64,000 nt of DNA from SZUA-309 sp965230005 (lineage in GTDB: Bacteria; Pseudomonadota; Gammaproteobacteria; Pseudomonadales; Azotimanducaceae). Below are positions 26,980 to 35,104 of this stretch, in pieces. The position numbers were made by a program, and so were the translations under genes. The stretch lies in the NCBI GenBank assembly GCA_965230005.1, contig OZ245934.1, forward strand, positions 4,898,001 through 4,962,000, given 5' to 3'. Below the pieces are notes generated by a model that did not search any database, was not told the DNA's origin, and saw only the letters and a list, made by a program, of their open reading frames with translations. How positions within the stretch are numbered: the first letter of the stretch is position 1; each line of letters begins with the position of its first letter.

Positions 26980-29900
26980 ATGAAGGTTAAGAACAAGAAC
27001 GGTATCGAACAGCGCCCGGATGCAGGGCCTTTCGGCGTCGAGGAAGTGCTCAAGGAGGAGCTGGATGTACTGCGCCCGAAAGGTGCTGACGGTGACGAGC
27101 CGCTGAGTGCCCTGTGTATCTCGGGTGGCGGCATCCGCAGTGCCACTTTCGGTCTCGGCGTGCTCCAGGGGCTGGCCGAGTTCGGGCTGCTCTCCCGCTT
27201 CGACTATCTGTCCACGGTCTCCGGTGGGGGCTACATCGGCAGCTGGCTAACGGCCTGGAAACACCGGGTGGGTGGAATCAAACGCGTGGCCCGGCGCCTG
27301 CGGGCCACCGGTCCCGAGAAAGACAAACTCGGCCCGGATCCCATCGCGCATCTCCGCGAATACAACAGCTATCTCACACCGAAGCTCGGTGCACTGTCCG
27401 CGGACAGCTGGACCGTGGTGGCAACGGTGCTGCGTAACCTGCTGCTGAACTGGATGGTGATCGTGCCGCTTCTGATGGTCGCTGTGCTCGTGCCACGGCT
27501 CTATCTGTCGCTGCTCTCCCTGCCGGAGCTGCTCTACGGCGACATCATTCATGCCACCGCTTTTCCGAATTTCCGTCATCCGGATCTGGATGTCATCAGC
27601 CACTCCTGGGTAGTGAGTGGCCTGTTACCGGCCCTCAGTCTCGGCGCCTACGGTTATGCGTTGTTTAACATGTTGCGATTCATGCCCTGTATCGGGGGGA
27701 TGGACCACAGCCGTGCCGAGTATTTCTCGAAGATCCTGCTGCCAGTGATCGTGGCGGTGATGACCTTCATCATGATCGAAGCCCTCTACTACCTGGGGTC
27801 CAACTGTCATCCGAGTTTCGAAGGGGCAGTCGACAACTGCGAGGGGCCCGCTGATCTCATGACGTTGCTGCTTGGCTGGTCGCTACCGGGCTTTGCTGCC
27901 TGGGTGGCCTATCGGATCTGGGCCGGGCGCAACCAGAAGGAACGCCGTGTCTCGGTGCGCTCGATCCTCTTCGCGTTTCTGCTCATGGCGGGACTCGGCG
28001 CCTTCATGCTCTGGATATCAACCTACCTGTTCCTGCCTTACGTCGGCTGGGCCGGCTACGTGGCCCTCGGGCCACCGGCGGTGCTGGCCGGCTTCGTGCT
28101 GGGTTCGCACCTGTTTGTCGGCTTTTCCAGTAAACAGCTCCATGATGACGACCGCGAATGGATGTCGAGCAACATGGCCGGCATGTTGCTGTTCATCATC
28201 GCCTGGGCGGCTCTCTGTGGTCTGGTCATGGTGGTACCGGTCTGGGTTCTCGAGTGGCGGAGCTGGGCGCCGCATCTCGTTGCTCTGCTCGGCGGCATCA
28301 GCGGTTTTGCGGCAGCCTTCGGGGGTGGGCTCCTCGCCTCGCCGGAAGGCGGCGACAAGCCGAGCCGAGGCGCTGCCATCGTGTCTTCACTGGTTACCGT
28401 CTCGCCGTACGTCTTCATTGCAGCGCTGCTCATTGGCCTGTCGCTGCTGGCCAACTACGTGGTGACGCAGGCCTACCTGTTGCCGGGCGCCACGCTCTTC
28501 GAGGCTCAGTGGCTCACCTTCGCCGTCGAAAAATGGGACGATCCGAGCATCTACGGGATCTATCACGAGCCGGTACCCTGGGATCACCACGACATGGTGC
28601 TCGAACGCACGAGTCCCGGGTTGCTCCTCGGACTGATTGCCGGGTTCGGCATCATCGGCTGGTTCAGCTCCCGCTACATCAACATCAATACCTTCTCCCT
28701 GGGCGGCATGTATCGTCATCGGCTCATTCGTGCCTACCTCGGTGCTTCCAATCCCAAGCGTCAGGCACAGAAGTTCACGGGCTTTGCGGATGACGACGAC
28801 ATCCACATGCACGACCTCAAGGCAATGCAGCGTCCCTTCCATGTGCTCAACCTGACGCTGAATCTGGTGCAATCGAGTCGTCTTGCCTGGCAGCAGCGTA
28901 AAGCTGAGTCATTCACCGTGAGCCCCCTGCATTGTGGCAATTCCGATCTGGGCTATCGATCATCGGCCCGTTACGGGGGAGAGGACGGCATCACCCTCGG
29001 CACCGCCGTTGCCATATCCGGAGCGGCGGCAAGCCCGAGCATGGGATCGAAAACCACACCGGCCATGGGCTTCATCATGACCCTGCTGAATGCCCGTCTT
29101 GGTGCCTGGCTGGGGAATCCGGCCAACGCAGGGACGCGAAGCTGGCAGCACGCGGGACCGAAGCATGCCATTCGCTCCATCGTCAGCGAGGCGCTCGGGC
29201 TCACGACGAACCAGAACGAGTACGTGTATCTGTCCGACGGTGGCCATTTCGAGAATCTGGGCCTCTATGAAATGGTGAAGCGCCGCTGTCGAGCGATTGT
29301 GCTCATCGATGGCGGCTGTGATCCGGACTTCAGCTATGACGATCTCGGCAACGCCCTGCGCAAGATCCGCATCGACTTTGGCGTCAGGATCAGCTTTGAC
29401 GATGAACTCACCCAGCCGCTCCGGGACCGGACGCGTCGCTGTGCCGTCGGCAGGATCCGCTACTCTGAAACGACGGAAGGCGACCAGGACGGCTGGCTCA
29501 TCTATATCAAGCCCATGGTGCTCGGTAACGAAGCCCCCGACGTGCTCAACTACAGCCGGCGCAGTGAGGAGTTTCCCCATGAGACGACCGGGGACCAGTG
29601 GTTCAGCGAATCGCAGACCGAGAGCTATCGGATGCTCGGTCTGCAGACCGTCGAGCAGATGGCCCACGGCTGGGAAGGGGGCATGCTCGAGGATTTCTAC
29701 CATCACGTGCAGCGCTACATCACCGAGGACGACGTGCCCGGGGTGAAGTTCAAGCTGCCGAAAGACCTGAGGATCGATGACGAGGATCCTGAGCCCGGCG
29801 CCCCGGATGACGATCGTGATCCACCCTTCGCCTTCAAATCCACCTTCGATGCAACCCGCTGGCCGGAGAATGCTCCGGGCGGCAGCTTCGACATCAGGAA

Positions 29901-31131
29901 CATGGACGACAACTCCTTCAAGGTGCGCGTAGCGAAGTGGCTCTTCGACAACCCGCAATGGTGGATGGGGATATTCCGGCGCTGGTGGCCGGTGGCGAAG
30001 TTTCCTGGCGGCTGGGCGTTCATCAGCCGCTACGATCACGTCAAGGAAGCGCTCGAGCAGGAGGCCGTTTTCCAGGTGCCCTTTGGCGAACGCATGCGCG
30101 AGATGATGGGCGGGCCGAACTTCGTGCTCGGCATGCAGGACGGAAAACGCTATCAGCGGGAGAAAGCCCAGATCCACGAAGCCTTCGATGGCTTTGAGCG
30201 GGCGGACCTGGATCGGGTGGTGACCCCCGAGAGTGCGGCTCTTGCGGAGAAGGTCGTCGCAGAGTGCGGTGGCCAGCTCGATGTGGTCGAAGCGCTGCTC
30301 ACCCGGGTACCCACGCATATCTGCGAGGTCTACTACGGGGTGGACATTCCCGATCCCATCCACTTCGCGCAGTGGTCCATCGCCATGAGCGGCTACATGT
30401 TCAGCCCCCCCGGCAAACGCCCCGCCTTTGCCGCCACGGCATTCGCCGCCTCGAAGTGCTTCACACCGGTCCTGCAGGATTCCATTGCGGCCGTTCGTGC
30501 GCTGCCTCCAGAGGAGCGCGGAGACACAGTGCTCGCACGCTTCGTCAACAAGCAGGACGGCGATCCGAGTCTTACCGATGATCTCATTCGTGCGCACCTG
30601 TCCGGCATGATCACAGGCTTCGTGCCGACGAACTCACTGGCAGCGGGCAACGCGCTGGAGGTGATGCTGAAGCGCCCGGACATCATGAATGCCTGCGTGG
30701 AAGCTGCGCTGGCCGACGACGATGAACGGCTGCGGGATTGCATCTTCGAAGCCATGCGCTTCAAGCCCATCAATCCGGGCCCGTTCCGCGCGGTCCACGA
30801 AGACTACTACCTGGGAGAGGCCTCGGGTTCGCCGAAGAAGGTCAAAGCGGGAACCCGGGTAATGGTCAGCACGCAGTCAGCCAACTTCGATGACCGGCGG
30901 GTGAAGAATCCGAAGGCGTTCCGCCCGGGAAGACCGAACGAAGAAACCATGATGATGTTCGGTCACGCGCTGCACTGGTGTATCGGCAGGTACATCGCGG
31001 AGACCCAGATCACGCAGACCTTCAAGCCGCTGCTGAAGCAGCCGGGGCTGCGTCGGGCGAAAGGGAAGGCCGGCAAGATGCGGCGCCACAGCCTCTTCCC
31101 GGCGCACCTGATCATGGAGTTCGATGTCTGA
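26980..31131 (+). CDS. Membrane patatin-like lipase fused to a cytochrome P450
   Basis: 1383 residues in one open frame. Residues 40-95 hold the patatin oxyanion motif GGGIR (49-53) and nucleophile Ser81 (TVSGGGY); about ten membrane helices fill 140-580; the catalytic Asp753 follows in SDGGHFENLG. An acidic linker (about 925-950) joins a P450 domain with ExxR (E1257-R1260) and haem ligand Cys1334 in FGHALHWCIG. The P450 I-helix reads TGFVPTN (1212-1218) in place of AGxDTT, so the acid/alcohol oxygen-activation pair is missing, as in hydroperoxide-isomerising P450s; the usual Gly four before Cys is Ala. An even helix count puts lipase and P450 on the same side. Likely role: release of a fatty acid from membrane lipid and its oxidation in place. 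GAGGGG precedes the ATG. Confidence 0.88.
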   Translation: MKVKNKNGIEQRPDAGPFGVEEVLKEELDVLRPKGADGDEPLSALCISGGGIRSATFGLGVLQGLAEFGLLSRFDYLSTVSGGGYIGSWLTAWKHRVGGIKRVARRLRATGPEKDKLGPDPIAHLREYNSYLTPKLGALSADSWTVVATVLRNLLLNWMVIVPLLMVAVLVPRLYLSLLSLPELLYGDIIHATAFPNFRHPDLDVISHSWVVSGLLPALSLGAYGYALFNMLRFMPCIGGMDHSRAEYFSKILLPVIVAVMTFIMIEALYYLGSNCHPSFEGAVDNCEGPADLMTLLLGWSLPGFAAWVAYRIWAGRNQKERRVSVRSILFAFLLMAGLGAFMLWISTYLFLPYVGWAGYVALGPPAVLAGFVLGSHLFVGFSSKQLHDDDREWMSSNMAGMLLFIIAWAALCGLVMVVPVWVLEWRSWAPHLVALLGGISGFAAAFGGGLLASPEGGDKPSRGAAIVSSLVTVSPYVFIAALLIGLSLLANYVVTQAYLLPGATLFEAQWLTFAVEKWDDPSIYGIYHEPVPWDHHDMVLERTSPGLLLGLIAGFGIIGWFSSRYININTFSLGGMYRHRLIRAYLGASNPKRQAQKFTGFADDDDIHMHDLKAMQRPFHVLNLTLNLVQSSRLAWQQRKAESFTVSPLHCGNSDLGYRSSARYGGEDGITLGTAVAISGAAASPSMGSKTTPAMGFIMTLLNARLGAWLGNPANAGTRSWQHAGPKHAIRSIVSEALGLTTNQNEYVYLSDGGHFENLGLYEMVKRRCRAIVLIDGGCDPDFSYDDLGNALRKIRIDFGVRISFDDELTQPLRDRTRRCAVGRIRYSETTEGDQDGWLIYIKPMVLGNEAPDVLNYSRRSEEFPHETTGDQWFSESQTESYRMLGLQTVEQMAHGWEGGMLEDFYHHVQRYITEDDVPGVKFKLPKDLRIDDEDPEPGAPDDDRDPPFAFKSTFDATRWPENAPGGSFDIRNMDDNSFKVRVAKWLFDNPQWWMGIFRRWWPVAKFPGGWAFISRYDHVKEALEQEAVFQVPFGERMREMMGGPNFVLGMQDGKRYQREKAQIHEAFDGFERADLDRVVTPESAALAEKVVAECGGQLDVVEALLTRVPTHICEVYYGVDIPDPIHFAQWSIAMSGYMFSPPGKRPAFAATAFAASKCFTPVLQDSIAAVRALPPEERGDTVLARFVNKQDGDPSLTDDLIRAHLSGMITGFVPTNSLAAGNALEVMLKRPDIMNACVEAALADDDERLRDCIFEAMRFKPINPGPFRAVHEDYYLGEASGSPKKVKAGTRVMVSTQSANFDDRRVKNPKAFRPGRPNEETMMMFGHALHWCIGRYIAETQITQTFKPLLKQPGLRRAKGKAGKMRRHSLFPAHLIMEFDV

Positions 31132-31150
31132 GCGGCCAGAGCCGCCGGAC

Positions 31151-31657
31151 TCACTCGAACTGTTGTGCGTAGCTCTCGACGGCCGCGTAGGTTTCAACGG
31201 TGCCGTCTTTCTTCAGCAGCAGCACTTCGTAGGGGTTGAAGCGGTCCTTGTACTCCATGCCCGGGCTGCCGAGGGGCATGGCGGGCACCGTGAGGCCGAT
31301 GGCGCCTTCAGGCGGGTTGGCCAGAAACTGTTTCACATAGCGGGCCGGCACGTGGCCTTCGAACACATAGCCCTCCTTGCTCACGCCGGTGTGGCAGGAG
31401 CCGTGGCTCACCGGCACACCCAGTTCGCGTTTCAGAGCGGCGAGTTCTTCCGGATGGTGGCCCGTGGTATCGAAACCATATTCGGCCATGTGGTCCATCC
31501 AGAGCGTGCAGCAGCCGCAGGTGGGTGATTTGTAGACGTCCAGGTGGATGGCGGCGTCGTTGGCGACAGCGTGGGGCAACGCTGCCAGCCAGAGCAGAAT
31601 GGCAATGGGAAACAACTTCAGCATCTGGGGCCTCACAAGTTTGGGCTGTGGGTTCAT
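31151..31657 (-). CDS. DUF411 metal-binding protein
   Basis: 168 residues. A signal peptide (hydrophobic about 14-31, ending AVAN) precedes the DUF411 core with YKSPTCGCCTLW, GSCHTGVSKEGYVFEGHVPA and GLTVPAMPLGSPGME. DUF411 proteins are periplasmic and often sit with copper-resistance genes; the CxCC and SCHT motifs suggest copper binding. No copper genes adjoin here. ATG 31657 follows AGGGATGG; an ATG at 31624 inside the same frame is an alternative. Convergent with the patatin-P450 gene. Confidence 0.88.
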   Translation of the reverse strand: MNPQPKLVRPQMLKLFPIAILLWLAALPHAVANDAAIHLDVYKSPTCGCCTLWMDHMAEYGFDTTGHHPEELAALKRELGVPVSHGSCHTGVSKEGYVFEGHVPARYVKQFLANPPEGAIGLTVPAMPLGSPGMEYKDRFNPYEVLLLKKDGTVETYAAVESYAQQFE

Positions 31658-31762
31658 GATAGCGCCATCCCTCTTTCGGCAGGACGCCGTTTCGTGAAGT
31701 CGACCACATACTCTCACGGTCAGGCCGGCAAGATGGTCCTTCGCCGGTGAAGGATTGCCCGC

Positions 31763-32296
31763 ATGCCCTACTTGAACGCCTTTTTTCGCGTCACCGTCTC
31801 CGCGCTGCTGACGGCGCTGCTGGTCGCCTGTGCGTCGACGTCACCGCCCGTGCCGACGCCAGATGCCGAGCCGGTTGCGGAGCGTGGAAGCGCGAGGCAG
31901 CCGGCACCCGCTGGATCAGACAGTGCTGCCCAGCATTGTTTAGCCCTTGCCATGTACTGGGAGGCGCGCGGCGAAGGGACGACGGGGATGCAGGCGGTGG
32001 GAGCGGTGGTGCTGAACAGAGTGGCCGATCCGCGTTTCCCGGACACCGCCTGCGGTGTGGTCAAGGAAGGTGGGGAAACGCCTCCCTGTCAGTTCTCCTG
32101 GTGGTGTGACGGCAAAAGCGATCGGCCGACGAGCGCTTCGGCCTGGGCCGCCGCGCTCGAAGTGGCGGATGGAATGCTGTCGCACCCCTATCGGGATCGC
32201 ACGCACGGCGCCCTGTTCTTCCACAGCACGGCGATGCGATCACCCTGGCAGCGCCAGCAGACGGCGGTCATCGGCAATCACGTTTTCTACCGCTGA
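31763..32296 (+). CDS. SleB-family cell-wall hydrolase, lipoprotein
   Basis: 177 residues. The N-terminal hydrophobic segment ends in a lipobox (LVAC, near residue 22). The Hydrolase_2/SleB domain follows: CLALAMYWEARGEGTTGMQAV with the catalytic Glu of the EARGE motif, VVLNRVADPRFP, and CQFSWWCDGKSD. It probably cuts glycosidic bonds of peptidoglycan from the inner face of the outer membrane. Single gene, no partner evident. Confidence 0.9.
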   Translation: MPYLNAFFRVTVSALLTALLVACASTSPPVPTPDAEPVAERGSARQPAPAGSDSAAQHCLALAMYWEARGEGTTGMQAVGAVVLNRVADPRFPDTACGVVKEGGETPPCQFSWWCDGKSDRPTSASAWAAALEVADGMLSHPYRDRTHGALFFHSTAMRSPWQRQQTAVIGNHVFYR

Positions 32297-32328
32297 GCTG
32301 CACTCAGCCTCCAGAGCCAGGCAGCAAC

Positions 32329-33144
32329 TTACAGCGGCAGCGCTTTCTGCGGACGGATCACGATTTCCTCGATGTTCAGCTCGATAGGCTGGGTCACGAC
32401 GTAGTGCACGGCATCGGCAATCTGCTGCACGTCACCCATGACCGGCTTCATCTGGCTTTGCAGGGACTCGATGCTCTCTCGGGGAAGATGCCCCTGTGCG
32501 TCGAACTCGACTTCGTTGATCCCGACGCTCGCGGCGAGTCCCTCCACGAGGCTCCGATCGAAGTTCCGTGCGAAATTCGTTGCGAACACCCCGGGCATGA
32601 TGCTCGTCACGCGAATGGCGTCGTCTTCCAGCTCCTGACGCAGGGTGCCGTTGATGCAGTTCACGGCGTGCTTGGTGGCACCGTAGATACCCGATTCGCG
32701 GCGCAGGGCGGCGACGGAAGAGATATTGATGATGTGCCCTTCGCTGCCGGTATCGCGCATGGCGTGAATGGCACTCTGACAGCCGGCAGCCAGGGACAGC
32801 ACGTTCACCTCGAGCATCTCCCGCCACTGCTCGGGATCGCCTTCGGCAATGGTCGACGGGTGCCCGAGACCGGCATTGTTCACCATGATGTCGAGACGGC
32901 GCTCGGTTTTTGCGGTCTCGACGATGAATGCCTGCAGCGCTGCCACGTCTCGAATGTCGAACGCGCTGAGCGTTGCCTTTCCGCCGTTCTTCTCGATGTT
33001 GGCCTTCGAGGCTTCCATGGGCGCGGCGCTGCGTCCGGTCAGATAAACGTGTGCGCCCGCTGCCCCCAGCGTTTCTGCGACGGCCTGGCCGATGCCGCTC
33101 GAGGCGCCGGTCACAATTGCGATTTTGCCTGCCAGCGTTGCCAT
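32329..33144 (-). CDS. SDR-family oxidoreductase
   Basis: 271 residues, classical SDR. TGASSGIG near residue 13, NNAG, and catalytic Ser with YxxxK (SSVAALRRESGIYGATKHA) are intact. ATG 33144 follows AAGGAGCAAAACCC; two in-frame upstream ATGs lack such a site. NAD(P)-dependent alcohol/ketone conversion of unknown substrate. Convergent with the SleB-like gene, divergent from the DUF3429 gene. Confidence 0.92.
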   Translation of the reverse strand: MATLAGKIAIVTGASSGIGQAVAETLGAAGAHVYLTGRSAAPMEASKANIEKNGGKATLSAFDIRDVAALQAFIVETAKTERRLDIMVNNAGLGHPSTIAEGDPEQWREMLEVNVLSLAAGCQSAIHAMRDTGSEGHIINISSVAALRRESGIYGATKHAVNCINGTLRQELEDDAIRVTSIMPGVFATNFARNFDRSLVEGLAASVGINEVEFDAQGHLPRESIESLQSQMKPVMGDVQQIADAVHYVVTQPIELNIEEIVIRPQKALPL

Positions 33145-33306
33145 GGGTTTTGCTCCTTGCGCCATTGGGATACCGGTAACAGCCCCGGAGTGTAGTCGAG
33201 CAGGGCACAAAAACGGCACGAATTGTCTCCGGCGGCTCGTGGGACAGGCGCAGGCGCCATCGCCTTCACATACCATTCATGAAGTCACCAGCAGGATCCG
33301 GCCTCC

Positions 33307-33741
33307 ATGAGCAATGACATCCTCAGCCGCTATGCCTATGCCCTGGGTTACAGCGGTGCAGCCTTCGTCCCGGCACTGCTGCTGCTGGCGCTGATCAGTC
33401 CGGAGCTTGCGGGACCCATCCGGCGAGTCTGCCTCATCTATGGGGCAGCGATTCTTGCCTTTCTGGGCGGTATCCAGTGGGGCGTCGCGTTGCCGAACGC
33501 CACGCCGAGGATTGCCCTCAGACGGCTCTGTGTGAGCATGGTGCCGCCCCTCTGGGCGGTCATGGCGCTGAGCCTGCCCGTTGTCCTGTGCACGGCCCTG
33601 CTGTTGCTGGGGCTGGTGGTGTTGCTCGTGTATGAGTGGCTGGAGCGGGCGGATGCGGCTTATCCGGACTGGTATCTGCCGCTTCGGCTGCAGCTGACGA
33701 CGGTGCTCACGGCGAGTCTGGCCCTGACGCTGCTGCTTTGA
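33307..33741 (+). CDS. DUF3429 membrane protein
   Basis: 144 residues, four to five predicted membrane helices. The segment IYGAAILAFLGGIQWGVAL is the hallmark of DUF3429, found in many gammaproteobacteria without assigned function. Single gene with a hairpin after the stop. Confidence 0.85.
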   Translation: MSNDILSRYAYALGYSGAAFVPALLLLALISPELAGPIRRVCLIYGAAILAFLGGIQWGVALPNATPRIALRRLCVSMVPPLWAVMALSLPVVLCTALLLLGLVVLLVYEWLERADAAYPDWYLPLRLQLTTVLTASLALTLLL

Positions 33742-33747
33742 GGGCGA

Positions 33748-33770
33748 GGCTGCGCCCGAACCGCGCAGCC
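33748..33770. terminator. Hairpin between convergent genes
   Basis: GGCTGCGC (33748-33755) pairs perfectly with GCGCAGCC (33763-33770) over a 7-base loop, between the stops of DUF3429 and DUF1302 genes. No T-run follows, so Rho-independent action is uncertain. Confidence 0.5.
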
Positions 33771-33775
33771 GGGGC

Positions 33776-35104
33776 TCAGATCCGGAAATCCACGAACAGG
33801 GTCACGCGGTCCCGTTCCTTGAACTGTCCGAAAATCCCTTCTGCCGTCCCGTAGAAGTAATCGCCCGAAAGCCCCACAGTCGCTCCGCCGCCCATGGTGT
33901 ATCTCAGGATCAGGCGGGCCAGACCGTCGTTGTCCTCGAGGTTTCCATACCAGCGTGCCTCCACAGCCAAGGCTTCGTAGGCGAAGGTCCGGCGCAGCGT
34001 TGCCGTCAGAATGTGGTCGGTTTCATTGCGGATGAGGCCTTCCGGCGCGTTTTCGATCCGGTCGAACACATACTGAAAATTAAGGAAGGTGTCGAAGGGG
34101 GCATCTACGTCGAGGCCGAGGGCGGCGGTCCATTGGTCGCCGGTAGCCGCGTCAGGCAGGCCGTCGCTGCGCACCGGCAGAAAGCGCTTCGGTTGCGCGG
34201 CGAGTTCACCGCGGAGCACGTAGCCGCCGAAAGCGGTTTCGAGACTGGCACCGTAGATTTCCCGGCGCTCGTAGTAACGCTCGAGGACCGGCCGGCCGTC
34301 GGCGACGATCACCCGGCCGAGAGGCTCGTAGTCGAGGCCTGTCTGCGCCTGAAGGCGCAGCTCCGTGCCCCCAAAGCGTTTCGAGAGGCGACCGCCGATG
34401 GTGCCGTCCTCGAAGTCCTGAGGCAGATCCGTCCGCACCGGCAGGCCGGGCGCTTCAGGGTCGGCGCCGAAACGGAAGCGTGGTGCCGTGAGTTCGAACC
34501 AGGCGCCGGCCTCCGGTATGTCATGCACCGTCGTGTCCGGGTTCCAGAGAATTTCTGCACGGAAACCGAGCAGGCTGAGATCTCCGTAGACGCTCCAGAG
34601 ATTGATCCGCGACTCGTCGAAGTCTGCGAGTATGAACTCGCGAAAGCTGTGCGGGTTCATCTGATCGAGGACTCTGAGCCCGTCGAGATTGCCCCAGACC
34701 ACCTGCTGCTTGCCGACGATGAAGCGCTGTTCACCGGGGCGCCATTCGATGAAAACGTCCCGGAGGTCGACGCTCACCTCGTCAGTCGGCGTCCATGGCC
34801 GGCTGGCGTCTGAGTAGGTGTCGTAGTCCGGCGTACCCGGTTCCAGGCGATCGATGCCCTGGACTCGTCCCCGTACGGAGCCAACCACTTTGAGGGAATC
34901 GGTCAGGTTGTAGTCCCCGCGTAACTCGAGAAGCGCGCTGCCTTCCATGAACGTCGATTCCTGCGTGCCGTAACCTAAGCGGAGACTGCCGTCGAGGGTG
35001 ATATCCGCCCGAGGGGTACCGCCGGGGAGGCTCAGAAGACCGGGAAGCAGGGCCAGAGACAGCGCCAGCGCAGAGACGCGGCGAGGAAAACCGCGGTCAA
35101 TCAC
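33776..35104 (-). CDS. DUF1302-family outer-membrane protein
   Basis: 442 residues. Signal peptide (about 8-33) then a beta-rich protein with VDLRDVFIEWRPGEQRF and KQQVVWGNLDGLRVLD, typical of DUF1302, ending in VDFRI. DUF1302 genes regularly accompany RND exporters and LolA-like proteins in lipid-related loci. GTG 35104 overlaps the stop of the upstream fusion gene (GTGA, 35104-35101), so translation is coupled. Probably the outer-membrane component of the same envelope lipid-handling system. Confidence 0.88.
   Translation of the reverse strand: MIDRGFPRRVSALALSLALLPGLLSLPGGTPRADITLDGSLRLGYGTQESTFMEGSALLELRGDYNLTDSLKVVGSVRGRVQGIDRLEPGTPDYDTYSDASRPWTPTDEVSVDLRDVFIEWRPGEQRFIVGKQQVVWGNLDGLRVLDQMNPHSFREFILADFDESRINLWSVYGDLSLLGFRAEILWNPDTTVHDIPEAGAWFELTAPRFRFGADPEAPGLPVRTDLPQDFEDGTIGGRLSKRFGGTELRLQAQTGLDYEPLGRVIVADGRPVLERYYERREIYGASLETAFGGYVLRGELAAQPKRFLPVRSDGLPDAATGDQWTAALGLDVDAPFDTFLNFQYVFDRIENAPEGLIRNETDHILTATLRRTFAYEALAVEARWYGNLEDNDGLARLILRYTMGGGATVGLSGDYFYGTAEGIFGQFKERDRVTLFVDFRI

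Noticed and set aside
28960..30597. 545-codon open frame antisense to the patatin-P450 gene
   Set aside because: Same compositional cause; catalytic motifs of both domains are on the plus strand.
26980..31131. Patatin-P450 fusion as an assembly or frameshift artefact
   Set aside because: The junction is a continuous acidic linker in one frame with no stop or frame change, and both domains are complete; still worth checking in relatives.
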